Assembly (NCBI RefSeq): GCF_000695255.1
Contig: NZ_JMIB01000040.1
Span: 1 to 54,597, forward strand
DNA from: Photobacterium galatheae
GTDB lineage: Bacteria > Pseudomonadota > Gammaproteobacteria > Enterobacterales > Vibrionaceae
DNA length: 54,597 bases
Direction: 5' to 3'
Position numbers and translations under genes: made by a program. The notes below the pieces were generated by a model. That model ran no database searches, was not told the origin of the DNA, and saw only the letters and a program-made list of their open reading frames with translations. How positions within the stretch are numbered: the stretch's first letter is position 1; every line of letters starts with the position of its first letter. Positions 7,005-16,912 of the stretch are shown here, piece by piece.

Positions 7005-9719
7005 ATGAAAGGACTTGAATCTCTGCTGAAACCACGTTCAGTTGCCGTCATCGGCGCTTCTGACAACCCGAAACGTGCAGGGTATGTCGTGATCAAAAAC
7101 CTGTTGTCCGGGAACTTCCATGGTCCCATCATGCCTGTCACCCCAAAGTATGATGCGGTTGCTGGCGTGCTGGCCTACCCGGATATCGATAGCCTACCTC
7201 GGATACCTGACCTAGCCATCCTTTGTACGCAAGGTCATCGTAACGTTGATCTGATTGATCAGTTAGGCCGAAAAGGGGTGAAGATGGCCATTGTGCTGGC
7301 CGCAGGTATGAATATCGACCTGAATGGTGACGGTGTCACGGAAGATATCCGGATGCATGAAGTCGCGAAACGATACGGAATGCGACTGATTGGCCCAAAC
7401 AGCATGGGGATGATTCTGCCCTGGCACAACCTGAATGCTTCTTTCTCGCCAATTGCTGCCAATAAAGGCAACATTGCATTTATCTCTCAATCGGCTGCGG
7501 TCTGCACCACCATTCTCGACTGGGCAAAAAATAAAAATATTGGATTTTCGACGTTTATCTCGCTTGGCGATACCTGTGATATCAGCTTTGCTGAACTGTT
7601 AGATACCCTTTGCCGCGACAGTAAAACGCAGGCAATTTTGCTGTATATCGACTCCATTCGTGATGCCCGCCGGTTTATGTCTGCAGCACGTGCGGCAGCC
7701 CGGAATCGCCGGATACTGGTTCTAAAGAGTGGCAGAACCAAAATTGGCAGTGCGGCAGCCCATTTGCACACTGGTGGCGAAATCGGTCTGGATGCCGTGT
7801 ATGACTCAGCAATTAAACGCTCCGGGATGCTTCGGGTGCATAATACGCATGATTTGTTTGCTGCCGTCGAAACGCTGGCCCATGCGGTTCCGTTACGGGG
7901 AGAACGTCTGGCGATTCTCACCAATGGGGGCGGCCCGGCCATTATGGCGGTGGATGCGCTGACAGAACGTGGCGGTAAGCTGGCAATCCTGAGCCAGGCA
8001 ACCATCGACAAGCTTTCTGCGGTACTGCCTGTCAGTTGGTCGCAATCAAACCCGGTTGATATCGTTGGTGATGCCGACATTATGCGGTACGAAGCCGCAA
8101 CAAAAATTCTGCTCGATAGCGATGACTTTGATGCACTGCTGATCATGCATTCCCCTTCTGCGATTGCTTCAAGTAAAGAAACCGCAGATCACATGGTGAA
8201 AGTATTGCGGCAGCATCCCCGTACCGCCCACTTTAATATTCTCAGTAATTGGGCAGGCGAAACACAGGCACAAAAAGCCAGACAAGTCTTTACGCAGTCA
8301 GGATTTCCGGCTTACAGAACGCCGGAAAGTGCCGTCAATGCGTTCATGCATTTAGTCGAGTACCGTCGAAACCAGAAGCAACTCATGGAAACCCCCGCCT
8401 CATTCGGTGAGACACAAAGCAATCCGGGTCATGTTCACCAGTTACTTGACCAGCTTCTCGAACAGAACATTGATCATCTGGAAACCCACGAAGTCAGGCC
8501 ACTGTTGGAAAGTTACGGATTCCATACCCTGCCGACCTGGATCGCATCAGATCCGGCTGAAGCGACACATATTGCGGAACAGATTGGTTACCCGGTTGCC
8601 GTCAAACTGCGCTCTCCGGATATCCGCCACAAATCAGAAGTCCATGGCGTGATGCTGCATCTGCGAACCGCGGCAGAGGTCGCCAATGCATCCCAGGCGA
8701 TTCTTGATCGGGTGTCACTGAACTACCCCAATGCACGAATTGAAGGTTTGCTCGTGCAGCGCATGGCAAATCGGGCGGGTGCGCAAGAAATTCGTATTGC
8801 AGTTCACACCGACCCGGTTTTTGGCCCAGTCATTCTGATTGGCGATGAAGCAGCGGAATGGGACATTCACCGCGATGCTGCAGTGGCCATTCCACCGCTC
8901 AATATGGCGCTGGCCAGATATCTGGTTATCAACGCCCTGAAAACTGGCAAAATTAAACAACGCAGTCTGCCTGAGCGTCTGGATATCCCTGCGCTGTGTA
9001 AACTACTCGTGAAGCTTTCACAATTGATCATCGACTGTCCGGAGATCACAGGACTCGATATCCATCCATTACTGGCTGCAGGCGAAGATATGACGGTCAT
9101 TGACGCATCCATGACGATTCGCCCGTTCACCGGAGATACTCAGCAGCGACTGGCTATCCGGCCCTACCCGAAAGAGCTGGAACGCTTCATTACAATGAAA
9201 GATCAAACACCCGTTCTGCTGCGTCCAATCCGCCCTGAAGATGAGCCGAAACATAAAGCCTTTATCGCCAGAGTCTCACATGATGACCTTTACAACCGCT
9301 TTTTCTCTGAAGTGGGTGAATTCAATCACGAAGCATTAGCCAATCTCACTCAGATTGACTACGACCGCGAAATGGCTTTCATCGCTGTGAGTCTGGATCC
9401 TGAGACACATGAAGAGCAAGACATTCTGGGGGTCAGTCGGGCTGTTTCCGACCCGAGCAATGAAGACGCTGAATTTGCTGTTCTGATTCGATCAGATTTA
9501 AAAGGACAAGGTTTAGGGAGCACTTTACTCAATACCATAATCCAGTACTGTAGGCATCGAGGAACGTTGCGAATGACAGGGATCACACTACCAACCAACC
9601 ATGGCATGCTGGCACTGGCCAGAAAGAGCGGATTCCAGGTCGAGGTTCATTTCGAAGATAAAACCGCTGAGCTGTTATTGCCCCTCCAGACAGAAAGCGA
9701 AAACGTCGTCAGCGAATGA
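7005..9719 (+). CDS. patZ: PatZ-type protein lysine acetyltransferase (acyl-CoA synthetase-like + GNAT)
   Basis: 904 residues, the usual size for PatZ/YfiQ. In order: a CoA-binding Rossmann domain (about 1-130, SVAVIGASDNPKRAGY), succinyl-CoA-ligase-like domains (about 140-460, with LTNGGGPAIMAVDAL near 305), an ATP-grasp domain (about 485-700, YPVAVKLRSPDIRHKSE), and a C-terminal GNAT acetyltransferase (about 735-890, with LGVSRAVSDP and the acetyl-CoA loop LKGQGLGSTLL). In enteric bacteria this enzyme acetylates and silences acetyl-CoA synthetase and other proteins; the same role is inferred here. It is monocistronic, with a hairpin (9725-9751) just after the stop. Confidence 0.93.
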   Translation: MKGLESLLKPRSVAVIGASDNPKRAGYVVIKNLLSGNFHGPIMPVTPKYDAVAGVLAYPDIDSLPRIPDLAILCTQGHRNVDLIDQLGRKGVKMAIVLAAGMNIDLNGDGVTEDIRMHEVAKRYGMRLIGPNSMGMILPWHNLNASFSPIAANKGNIAFISQSAAVCTTILDWAKNKNIGFSTFISLGDTCDISFAELLDTLCRDSKTQAILLYIDSIRDARRFMSAARAAARNRRILVLKSGRTKIGSAAAHLHTGGEIGLDAVYDSAIKRSGMLRVHNTHDLFAAVETLAHAVPLRGERLAILTNGGGPAIMAVDALTERGGKLAILSQATIDKLSAVLPVSWSQSNPVDIVGDADIMRYEAATKILLDSDDFDALLIMHSPSAIASSKETADHMVKVLRQHPRTAHFNILSNWAGETQAQKARQVFTQSGFPAYRTPESAVNAFMHLVEYRRNQKQLMETPASFGETQSNPGHVHQLLDQLLEQNIDHLETHEVRPLLESYGFHTLPTWIASDPAEATHIAEQIGYPVAVKLRSPDIRHKSEVHGVMLHLRTAAEVANASQAILDRVSLNYPNARIEGLLVQRMANRAGAQEIRIAVHTDPVFGPVILIGDEAAEWDIHRDAAVAIPPLNMALARYLVINALKTGKIKQRSLPERLDIPALCKLLVKLSQLIIDCPEITGLDIHPLLAAGEDMTVIDASMTIRPFTGDTQQRLAIRPYPKELERFITMKDQTPVLLRPIRPEDEPKHKAFIARVSHDDLYNRFFSEVGEFNHEALANLTQIDYDREMAFIAVSLDPETHEEQDILGVSRAVSDPSNEDAEFAVLIRSDLKGQGLGSTLLNTIIQYCRHRGTLRMTGITLPTNHGMLALARKSGFQVEVHFEDKTAELLLPLQTESENVVSE

Positions 9720-9724
9720 AAAAC

Positions 9725-9751
9725 ACGCTGATCTGTGCTTCAGGTCAGCGT
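9725..9751 (+). terminator. Hairpin after patZ
   Basis: ACGCTGA (9725-9731) pairs with TCAGCGT (9745-9751), with a partly paired inner loop. It lies immediately after the patZ stop and before the convergent LysR gene. The T-tract is weak. Confidence 0.55.
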
Positions 9752-9763
9752 TGTACAGAGGGA

Positions 9764-10657
9764 TCAATTCAGATGTTTTTTCCACAGCTGTTCAAGCTGT
9801 TGAATCGCCCAGGTTTTGGCTTTCCCCATCCGGCTCCGATTCCAGGCAAGCGCCAGTTCAAACTCCCGAACAGGGTTATCACCAATCATCACCAGCGTCC
9901 CGGCCGCCAGGTCATCCTGAATAAAACAGGCCGGAATCGTTGCAATCCCTAACCCTGCACGGAGCGCATTGAGCTTATCGTACATGCTGGATACCGTCAG
10001 CAGCGGTTGTTCTTCCAGAATATTGTGTGTCATTGGCGGCAGATTTCTTGCCGTGTCAGCAACGGCGATACCCCTATATTGCTGGCGGATCACAGGATCA
10101 AGCGGATCTTTATGCTGATGAATCGGGTGGTCTGGGTGAGCAACCCAGACAATATCCATCTTGCCCAATGGCTGAATTTTCACTTCCGGCGGTGCAACAC
10201 TTGGTGGTGGCGCGATCAGAATGTCTGCCCTGTCCTGTGCCAGTGCTTCCCAGCATCCGGCCAGAATTTCCTCCCGAAATTTCAGACGGGTTTTGCTTTT
10301 CTTCGCCAAACCTTCCACAAGTGGGAACATCAGATCTAAACGGACCAGACCATCATAGGCAATGGTCAGCTCAAGTTCCCAGCCGTGCGCTAAGGCTGTC
10401 GCGTCAGACACCATTTCATCCGCGGCAGAAAGCAGTAACCGGCCTCTTTCCAGTAATAGCCTTCCCGCTTTGGTAAACACCGCTTTATGACCGGAGCGAT
10501 CAAAGATCACTAAATCTAAATCCTGCTCCAGCTTTTGAACCTGATAACTGAGCGAAGACGGCGCCCGACCCAGCTCTTCAGAGGCAGCAGCAAAACTCCC
10601 GCGACGTTCAATGGCATCCAGGACCATCAATGCTTCAAATGATAATAACCGGCTCAA
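9764..10657 (-). CDS. LysR-type transcriptional regulator
   Basis: 297 residues. The N-terminal winged helix-turn-helix (about residues 4-63) reads FEALMVLDAIERRGSFAAAS, followed by the recognition helix SSLSYQVQKLEQDLDLVIF, and then an effector-binding domain. It resembles the YhaJ-like group of LysR proteins. The start is a TTG at 10657, supported by AGGGA about 8 nt upstream and by the need for the full DNA-binding helix; the next ATG would cut into it. It lies in the same direction as, and 82 bp downstream of, the exporter operon, so it may regulate it; that is inference from position only. Confidence 0.88.
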   Translation of the reverse strand: MSRLLSFEALMVLDAIERRGSFAAASEELGRAPSSLSYQVQKLEQDLDLVIFDRSGHKAVFTKAGRLLLERGRLLLSAADEMVSDATALAHGWELELTIAYDGLVRLDLMFPLVEGLAKKSKTRLKFREEILAGCWEALAQDRADILIAPPPSVAPPEVKIQPLGKMDIVWVAHPDHPIHQHKDPLDPVIRQQYRGIAVADTARNLPPMTHNILEEQPLLTVSSMYDKLNALRAGLGIATIPACFIQDDLAAGTLVMIGDNPVREFELALAWNRSRMGKAKTWAIQQLEQLWKKHLN

Positions 10658-10739
10658 TTTGTTTTCCCTGTGCCATGCCGCTATTGAATAACTAGCTTTT
10701 TTAACATACTCACCAGAAAATACCTATCGCCGTATCCCT

Positions 10740-11912
10740 TTAATGCATGGAATTCAAAGGTTGGAGCAACTGACGACGTTTTTTCTGTATCAAAGCGAAT
10801 GCAATGAGCGCATAGAATCCCGCCTGCCCCCAAAGCTGAAGCCACCAGCCACTCACCTGAGCAAAACTGGCACCCATTTGATTTAAGCGTAAAAATCCAT
10901 TGATTGCCGGTGTTGCTGGAATGAGCTGTGCCAACCAGTGCACGGGATCAGGCAGCGCGGAAACCGGCCAGACAAACCCCATCGAGAAAACCAGTGGCAG
11001 CGAACTCAGCACCACCACAACCGTCACCAGCTCTTTCCGCGGTAATAACTCACCGACCACCACACCAAAAGCTGCGACTGAAATCAGGAATGGCAAGGTC
11101 ATAGCGACCATATCGCCCATTGATGCAAGGCGGCTGATGCCATAAGTGTCAAAGCTCAGACCAAAATAATACGCGCACAACGGAACATAGATGAGTGTAA
11201 ACAACGCCACACGGACAAACAGAATTTGCCATGCTGGCAGAACGTCCCAGTATCCGTGCTCACCTCGTGTCCGTGCTTCATTTTGCGTTGCACTGACCAG
11301 CCCGGTGCCAATAATCAGCGTCTGATGCAAAATGAAAACGAATACAGCCGGAATAATATAATTGATGTACCCCATTGTTGGGTTAAATACAGGCTGCATG
11401 CTCAGCTTCATCGCAGAGTACTGTTCCGCTGCCAGTGCAATACTGTTTCCCTCAACCACCATACGGGCAACTTTCGCTTTGGCACTGAGTGTGCCCGTTG
11501 CCGTTGCCAAGCCTTCAACGACGGTTCCGTAAACTAAAAAGAGTGCTGCATCGCCAGAGAAAGAAACCGTTGGGCTGCTGCCAAGCAACAGGTCTCGATG
11601 AAAATGTTCCGGAATCAGCAGGATTCCTTTTACATCCCGATTCAACAGCCACTGCTTCGCCTCATCAAGGCTTGATGCAGTTCGCATGACCTTCACTTGT
11701 GGCGTGGCATCCACCATACGCACCAATGTACGGCTGATCGGGCTATTGTCGAGATTCACGACGGCAATCTGCTGCTCTCGTGGAAGCTGCTGAGCATAAG
11801 GCAACGGATAAAGCAGCGAATAAATCAGCACACCACCGAAAACCGTAAAGATGATCGCCGGGTTCGTAAAAATCGCTTTCAATTCAAGCCGTAAAATGTG
11901 ACGCCAGCTCAT
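10740..11912 (-). CDS. ABC-2 type permease (YhhJ-like), last gene of exporter operon
   Basis: A 390-residue membrane protein with one N-terminal TM helix (about 20-42), a large periplasmic domain (about 43-175) and five or six C-terminal TM helices, the ABC2_membrane_3 layout. The segment VVNLDNSPISRTLVRMVDA is typical of YhhJ/YbhS-like exporter permeases. Its ATG overlaps the stop of the upstream permease by 4 bp (ATGA), so the two are translationally coupled and probably form a heterodimer in the inner membrane. No ATP-binding subunit is encoded next to it. The substrate is unknown. Confidence 0.9.
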   Translation of the reverse strand: MSWRHILRLELKAIFTNPAIIFTVFGGVLIYSLLYPLPYAQQLPREQQIAVVNLDNSPISRTLVRMVDATPQVKVMRTASSLDEAKQWLLNRDVKGILLIPEHFHRDLLLGSSPTVSFSGDAALFLVYGTVVEGLATATGTLSAKAKVARMVVEGNSIALAAEQYSAMKLSMQPVFNPTMGYINYIIPAVFVFILHQTLIIGTGLVSATQNEARTRGEHGYWDVLPAWQILFVRVALFTLIYVPLCAYYFGLSFDTYGISRLASMGDMVAMTLPFLISVAAFGVVVGELLPRKELVTVVVVLSSLPLVFSMGFVWPVSALPDPVHWLAQLIPATPAINGFLRLNQMGASFAQVSGWWLQLWGQAGFYALIAFALIQKKRRQLLQPLNSMH

Positions 11913-13060
11913 GCCCTTGCCTCCAATTGACCTTTACGCCAAGACAGCATACGCAATACCGCCAGCCCAAATGCCAGAATGAATGTCGTTAAAATCAAAA
12001 GCTGTGGCATCGCCTGAGGAAGGCCCGTGCCATAATCAACCTGCTGAACCTGAATCTCAATGTAATGGCTGACAGGCAGCAATGCGCGCCATGCGGCTGC
12101 GAGCGTCGGCATGTCGGTTGCCGGGAAAGTAATCCCCATAAAAGCAAAGGCCGGCGCTGTAAAACCCGCGACGAAACTCATTGCCCGCGTCACATCCATC
12201 GCCACAAAAAAGAACAGCGTCGCCATGCTTAAACAGGCAATGACCATCAGTGCCTGCGCCAGCAGCAAAATGCTCCAACTGCCGTGCATCGGCCAGCCAA
12301 TCAACACATACAGTCCCCACAGGAACAGCATGCCCTGAGCCATGAAAACCAGACCATAAGGGAATAATTTACCCAGCAACAAAATCACCGGTTTTTGGGC
12401 CAGCCAGGGCAACAGGCCCTGACGACGTTGTTCAACCGCCAGTGCCATGACCGTTGTTGCGATCATAAAAATCTGCCACAACGCCGGAATAATGCCGGAT
12501 ACCAGAAACTGACCATAGTGAGCGTTACTGTTAAACAAAGGGGTGATCTGATTACGCACCGGCAAAGCTTGCCCCAATGCCTGAACTGGCACGGTGACGC
12601 CACCAGCCATTTTCTTCATCGTATCGACACCCGCGGTATAGGTTGCCTGAGCCGAGACAAAAGCACTGTTCACCAGTTTAGCGATCAGAATAAATTGCGC
12701 GTTATACAACACAGTGACAGACGGCGAAGCACCTCGGAGTGTCTCCTTTTCCAGCGCTTCCGGAATCACCGCCAGCGCATAGATATCCCCGCTGCGCAGC
12801 ATGGCTGAACCTTCTTCCACGCTGGTAAACTGCTGTGTGACAGCCAGAGTCGGACTCGCGTCATAATAACGCACCAATCCACGAGACAGACGGCTTTGAT
12901 CAAGATCCACCACACCAACCGGCAGATCTCTGGCAATCCCCTGAGAAAAGATCCACCAGACCAGAACAAACAGACATACCGGCAACACAAACAGCATTGC
13001 TTTCAGCCACGGTTCCTGCTGAATGATACGGCATTCTCTCTTAAAAGCAGTCAGCAACAT
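11909..13060 (-). CDS. ABC-2 type permease, third gene of exporter operon
   Basis: 383 residues with the same layout as its downstream partner: an N-terminal TM helix (about 19-41), a periplasmic domain with VGVVDLDQSRLSRGLVRYYD, and a C-terminal bundle of about five TM helices. The two permeases are clearly paralogous and probably pair. It starts 1 bp after the stop of the HlyD gene. A drug, lipid or siderophore-like export role is possible; nothing in the sequence decides it. Confidence 0.9.
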   Translation of the reverse strand: MLLTAFKRECRIIQQEPWLKAMLFVLPVCLFVLVWWIFSQGIARDLPVGVVDLDQSRLSRGLVRYYDASPTLAVTQQFTSVEEGSAMLRSGDIYALAVIPEALEKETLRGASPSVTVLYNAQFILIAKLVNSAFVSAQATYTAGVDTMKKMAGGVTVPVQALGQALPVRNQITPLFNSNAHYGQFLVSGIIPALWQIFMIATTVMALAVEQRRQGLLPWLAQKPVILLLGKLFPYGLVFMAQGMLFLWGLYVLIGWPMHGSWSILLLAQALMVIACLSMATLFFFVAMDVTRAMSFVAGFTAPAFAFMGITFPATDMPTLAAAWRALLPVSHYIEIQVQQVDYGTGLPQAMPQLLILTTFILAFGLAVLRMLSWRKGQLEARA

Positions 13061-13061
13061 A

Positions 13062-14036
13062 TCACTCTACCAATACACTCATACCAACGCGCAATCCATC
13101 GACTGGCTGAGTTGGCCGTGCTTCGACTTCGAATGTACGCATATCAAACCCTTGCTGAGCATCGGTCGTCCGCCAGGTTGCAAAATCTCCCATCACCGAC
13201 AAATGCGTGACCTGAAACTCGTATTTGCTCTCCCCCAGTGCAGGAATCCGCGCAGCAAAGGTTTTCCCCTTGGCAAAATCTTTCAATCGGTCTTCACGCA
13301 CATGGAATACAGCCCAGGCATCATCCAGATCGACAATGTTCACAACCGGGAATCCCTGTGGTGCGAGTTCGCCATCGTGCAATAAGATCTGACTGACTTC
13401 ACCATTATGCCAGCTTGAAATTTTGGTATCGGCTGCATAAGCTTCGACTTCAGCAACAGCACCGGCGGCCATGCGTTCCTGCTCCTGAGCAGCACGCTTG
13501 GTTTCTTCACGGGCACCTTCTTTCGCCATTTGATACATCTGAAATGCTGCTTGCTCGGTATAAAGAGCAGCCTGCCATTGGGTATAGGCTTCATCCCGTT
13601 TTTGCTCGGCAACCACGCCATCGTGATACAGGTTGTTTACTCGGCGATAAGTCTTCTCACTCAGTGCAGATGCCGCTTTCGCTTTCTGCCACTGATCCTG
13701 AGCTGCCGCAACTTCCTGAGCACGCGCGCCATTCTCTGCCTGATCAGCCATCGCGCCGGCCGCTTGCTGACTGGCTTTTGCCTGTTCCAGTTTGGCATCA
13801 ATTTCCGGGCTGAGGATGGTAAAGATCAACTGACCTTCGCTCACTTTATCGCCTTTTCGCACCAGCACCTGGTCAATCCTGCCAGCCACTTTTGAAGAAA
13901 TGTTGTACTGTTGGGCCTCAATTTGTCCCTGTAAACGTTCCGGTTGTGGCTGATACGCCACCCAAAAGCGATAACCCAACCAACCTGTCAGTGCCACAGC
14001 GGGTAAAACCACTGCAAGAGTTTTCAACTTGCTCAT
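13062..14036 (-). CDS. HlyD-family periplasmic adaptor
   Basis: About 324 residues from the ATG at 14036 (MSKLKTLAVVLPAVALTGWL), which gives one N-terminal membrane anchor. A biotinyl-lipoyl-like half follows (ISSKVAGRIDQVLVRKGDKV), then a long alpha-hairpin rich in Ala, Gln and Glu (about 85-190), the second lipoyl half, and a beta-barrel end. It is a membrane-fusion protein bridging the inner-membrane permeases to the TolC-like channel. The start lies 1 nt after the TolC gene stop. The longer upstream reading would overlap that gene and lacks a signal anchor. Confidence 0.9.
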   Translation of the reverse strand: MSKLKTLAVVLPAVALTGWLGYRFWVAYQPQPERLQGQIEAQQYNISSKVAGRIDQVLVRKGDKVSEGQLIFTILSPEIDAKLEQAKASQQAAGAMADQAENGARAQEVAAAQDQWQKAKAASALSEKTYRRVNNLYHDGVVAEQKRDEAYTQWQAALYTEQAAFQMYQMAKEGAREETKRAAQEQERMAAGAVAEVEAYAADTKISSWHNGEVSQILLHDGELAPQGFPVVNIVDLDDAWAVFHVREDRLKDFAKGKTFAARIPALGESKYEFQVTHLSVMGDFATWRTTDAQQGFDMRTFEVEARPTQPVDGLRVGMSVLVE

Positions 14037-14037
14037 C

Positions 14038-15462
14038 TCAGTTAACCTTAAGTCCTTTGTAATTTTCGTAATCGTCGAAGGTATTGATGCCACCACTGAC
14101 GGCCAGGAGACGTGATAAGGCGGTGACATAGTGATAAGCCGCAGACAAACGCTGGGTTTTCACACTTGCCAGATATAACTCTGCATCAACGACATCCAGA
14201 GACGTTGACAGCCCCTGACTGAAGGCTTTTTCACGTAAAGAGACGCTTTCTTCTGCAAGCGCAACGCTTGAAGCCAGACCTTCATATTCCTCAAGCGCCT
14301 GTGATGCCTCGCGATAGGTTTTCTCAACCAGTACCGTTAAGTCCTGCTCTGCCTGAGCTCTCAGGTAATTGACCTGAGTCATCGCACTATGGGCGGCTTT
14401 GACTTTGTCTGACCGGCCCGACGAGTCCAGTAACGGAATACTTACGCCAACACCAATCGCCCAGTCGGGTGCGGTTTTGGCGGCAAGTGTGTCTTCCTCA
14501 TAAAGGTTGTAATTCCCGTAAACAAAAACTTCCGGATAGTATTTACCTTTCTCAACATCCAACGCACCACTCGCCTGACGTTTCTTGGCATCCAGAATAT
14601 GCAGCCCCGGATAATCACTCAGTGTTTGATTCAGGAAGGTCATCATGTCCGGTAAACTTTCATTCACAAACAATGCGGTGGTGGGCGTTGCCGGCGTTTG
14701 CAATTTCAGCATTTTGGTTAATGCAACCTGCGCAATTTCCAGATTCCGTTGTGCTTTCAAACGCTCAACACGGGCTTTGTCGTAAGAAGACTGCGCCTGA
14801 AGACGTTCAACTTTGGCAATCTGCCCCTGTGCTTCCATCTTAAGCGCATTTTTGTAATGCTTTTCGAGCCCTTGTTCCGCTTCCTGACGTGTTTCAAGTA
14901 CCTGCTGAGCCAGCACCACGCCAAAATAATAGTTCGACAAATCTTCAAATTTGGCATGCTCTTTCATTTCGAGCATGTACTTGGCTTCCTGCGTTTTGCC
15001 CTTGGCAATATCCTGAGCAGCCATAATGCGTCCACCCAGAAATACCGGCCAGACCGCACGAACAGAACTGGTCAGAATATCTCTGTTTGTCAGCTGAGAA
15101 GTGAATAATTTATCAAGCTGTGCTGATGTCATGTGCAACGACTGCAAAAGCATGCTTGCAGCCTGACTATTCCCTGCTGGCGTGCTGGCAATAATATCGG
15201 AAGGCGCTATCTGAATCGGATCGTCCAGGTAAGTGTAATTCGCTGAAACTGTGACACGGGGTAATGACAAAGCGCGAGACGCTTCCTGTAAATGCTCAGC
15301 TTTTTCAACATTACTTTTTTCAGCGGCCAGTTCATCGTTGTGGTTTCGTACACGCTGCCAGGCATCATCAAAACTCACAGTAGCAGCTTGTGCCTGAAAA
15401 CACAGAGCACTGATCAGTAACGCAAGGGAAAAGGGTTTAGCCTTGGGCGGGCTGACTATCAT
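14038..15462 (-). CDS. TolC-family outer-membrane efflux protein
   Basis: About 474 residues. The ATG at 15462 is preferred over the one 15 nt upstream because AAGGAT lies 6 nt before it. The signal peptide ends at FQAQA, then mature AATVSFDDAWQRVRNHN. Two TolC repeats with long coiled-coil helices are visible (about 30-230 and 250-465), each opening with a DDAWQ- or DYPGL-type segment. It forms the outer-membrane exit duct of the tripartite exporter. First gene of a tightly packed leftward operon: tolC-like, hlyD-like, permease, permease. Confidence 0.9.
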   Translation of the reverse strand: MIVSPPKAKPFSLALLISALCFQAQAATVSFDDAWQRVRNHNDELAAEKSNVEKAEHLQEASRALSLPRVTVSANYTYLDDPIQIAPSDIIASTPAGNSQAASMLLQSLHMTSAQLDKLFTSQLTNRDILTSSVRAVWPVFLGGRIMAAQDIAKGKTQEAKYMLEMKEHAKFEDLSNYYFGVVLAQQVLETRQEAEQGLEKHYKNALKMEAQGQIAKVERLQAQSSYDKARVERLKAQRNLEIAQVALTKMLKLQTPATPTTALFVNESLPDMMTFLNQTLSDYPGLHILDAKKRQASGALDVEKGKYYPEVFVYGNYNLYEEDTLAAKTAPDWAIGVGVSIPLLDSSGRSDKVKAAHSAMTQVNYLRAQAEQDLTVLVEKTYREASQALEEYEGLASSVALAEESVSLREKAFSQGLSTSLDVVDAELYLASVKTQRLSAAYHYVTALSRLLAVSGGINTFDDYENYKGLKVN

Positions 15463-15591
15463 TTTTTTATCCTTCATACCTCAAGAACGGCAGTGTTCAT
15501 TTTAGAGTCATTACTCTATAACACAAGCTTCACGCGCATATTTCTTGGATGGACGGTCACAACATGCTGTTTTAAAAGCATATCAAATGAA

Positions 15592-15613
15592 AAAGCCCTC
15601 ATGCGAGGGCTTT
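15592..15613 (-). terminator. Terminator of the NRAMP-like gene
   Basis: AAAGCCCTC (15592-15600), loop ATGC, GAGGGCTTT (15605-15613). Read leftward it is followed by TTCATTTGA. It lies 22 bp past the stop of the NRAMP-like gene and before the exporter operon. Confidence 0.85.
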
Positions 15614-15634
15614 CATCAATCATTGAAAAAGTGA

Positions 15635-16912
15635 TTACATGAACCATTTCCACCAGATAAAGGCGGCAAGAAAACCATACAAATAAACCAGACCGGCCCA
15701 AGAGAGATACTTCATTCCACGACTTAATTTCATCTCTGCAGGTAAAGCTGCACTGCTTAACAAACGATAATTCAAATAAGCGAAAACAGGCGTTGTCATA
15801 AATGCCAGCACCATCGCAAAATTCATCATGGGCATCAGTGCAGAAGTGAAGAACAGAATGATAGCCATAGCCAGCACACTGACCACCAGCATCCAGCCAT
15901 TCAGATAACGATTCTGTGCCAAAGGTTTTTTCTGAATCAGCAACTGAGCTTCTGCCAAAGCACGGGAGTAGCCGTCGATCACCGTAATCGTGCTACCAAA
16001 AATACAGAAGAACGCAATCACTGCAATCAGATAGCGAGACCACTCACCAATGGTCGATGCATACATGCTCACTAGCTGGTGCGAAAAGCCAATCCCCGAT
16101 GCCTTCAGCTCCGTCCCGGAGCCATAAAGCACCAATGCCCCCAGAGACAGAAACACAATGGCCAGAATCGCAGTCCCGATATAACCCACATTGAAATCAA
16201 ACAACGCGGAGCGTGCCGTCACAGTCTGCTCTTGACGCTGGCTCTTCAACCAAAGAGAAGTCAGACAGGAAATCTCTATCGGCGCTGGCATCCAGCCCAT
16301 CATGACCACAATGAAACCGAAAGACGCCAGTGTCCAGGCTGATGGCCCTTCATAATCAACGGGCGCAACACTGCCATTCCCGGCCGCAATCACCACAGCA
16401 GCGATCGTTGCAATCACCAGAACCGACATGATCACTTTCGACAAGCCATCCAGCGCTTTATAGTGCCCTGCCATCAGAATCATCAAACAAGCGGCCAGCA
16501 CCATCGCAGATAAAACAGACAGTGGCAGTTCTCCTGGCATGAAATAACCCAGCAGGCTGGCACTGAACAGAAGTAGCGCCGCAGTATTGACAATACTTGA
16601 GATCAGATTCAGGGCAAAGAAAACCAGCAGGTAGCCTCGTCCCATGCCGTCATACCCTTCCACAAGGCTTTTGCCGGTTCCCATGGTGTATTGAATGCCG
16701 GCTCGGAAAAAAGGGTATTTAAAAAGATTGACGAGCAGAATAATTGCAGCCAATTGCCAGCCATAAATGGCCCCGGCTTTGGTTGAGGCGACAAGGTGAG
16801 AACCGCCGACGGCTGCTGACGCCATCATGATCCCTGGCCCCAGAGATTTGATCAGTTGCTTGATGCCATGGCCCGAACGGACCTGTGGCGGGTTTGATGT
16901 TGTGTCTGACAT
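15635..16912 (-). CDS. NRAMP-related metal/ion transporter with altered site motifs
   Basis: A 425-residue polytopic membrane protein with about 11 TM helices, recognisable as NRAMP (SLC11) by SLGPGIMMASAAVGGSH in the first helix and by overall layout. Classical NRAMP has DPGN in TM1 and a conserved Met-Pro-His in TM6. Here the TM1 position reads VGGSH (35-39) and the TM6 region reads MGWMPAPIEIS (205-215). Asp, Asn and His ligands are therefore missing, so Mn2+/Fe2+ transport cannot be assumed. Divergent NRAMP-like clades do exist. It is monocistronic with its own terminator. No MntR- or Fur-type box was recognised upstream. Confidence 0.8.
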   Translation of the reverse strand: MSDTTSNPPQVRSGHGIKQLIKSLGPGIMMASAAVGGSHLVASTKAGAIYGWQLAAIILLVNLFKYPFFRAGIQYTMGTGKSLVEGYDGMGRGYLLVFFALNLISSIVNTAALLLFSASLLGYFMPGELPLSVLSAMVLAACLMILMAGHYKALDGLSKVIMSVLVIATIAAVVIAAGNGSVAPVDYEGPSAWTLASFGFIVVMMGWMPAPIEISCLTSLWLKSQRQEQTVTARSALFDFNVGYIGTAILAIVFLSLGALVLYGSGTELKASGIGFSHQLVSMYASTIGEWSRYLIAVIAFFCIFGSTITVIDGYSRALAEAQLLIQKKPLAQNRYLNGWMLVVSVLAMAIILFFTSALMPMMNFAMVLAFMTTPVFAYLNYRLLSSAALPAEMKLSRGMKYLSWAGLVYLYGFLAAFIWWKWFM

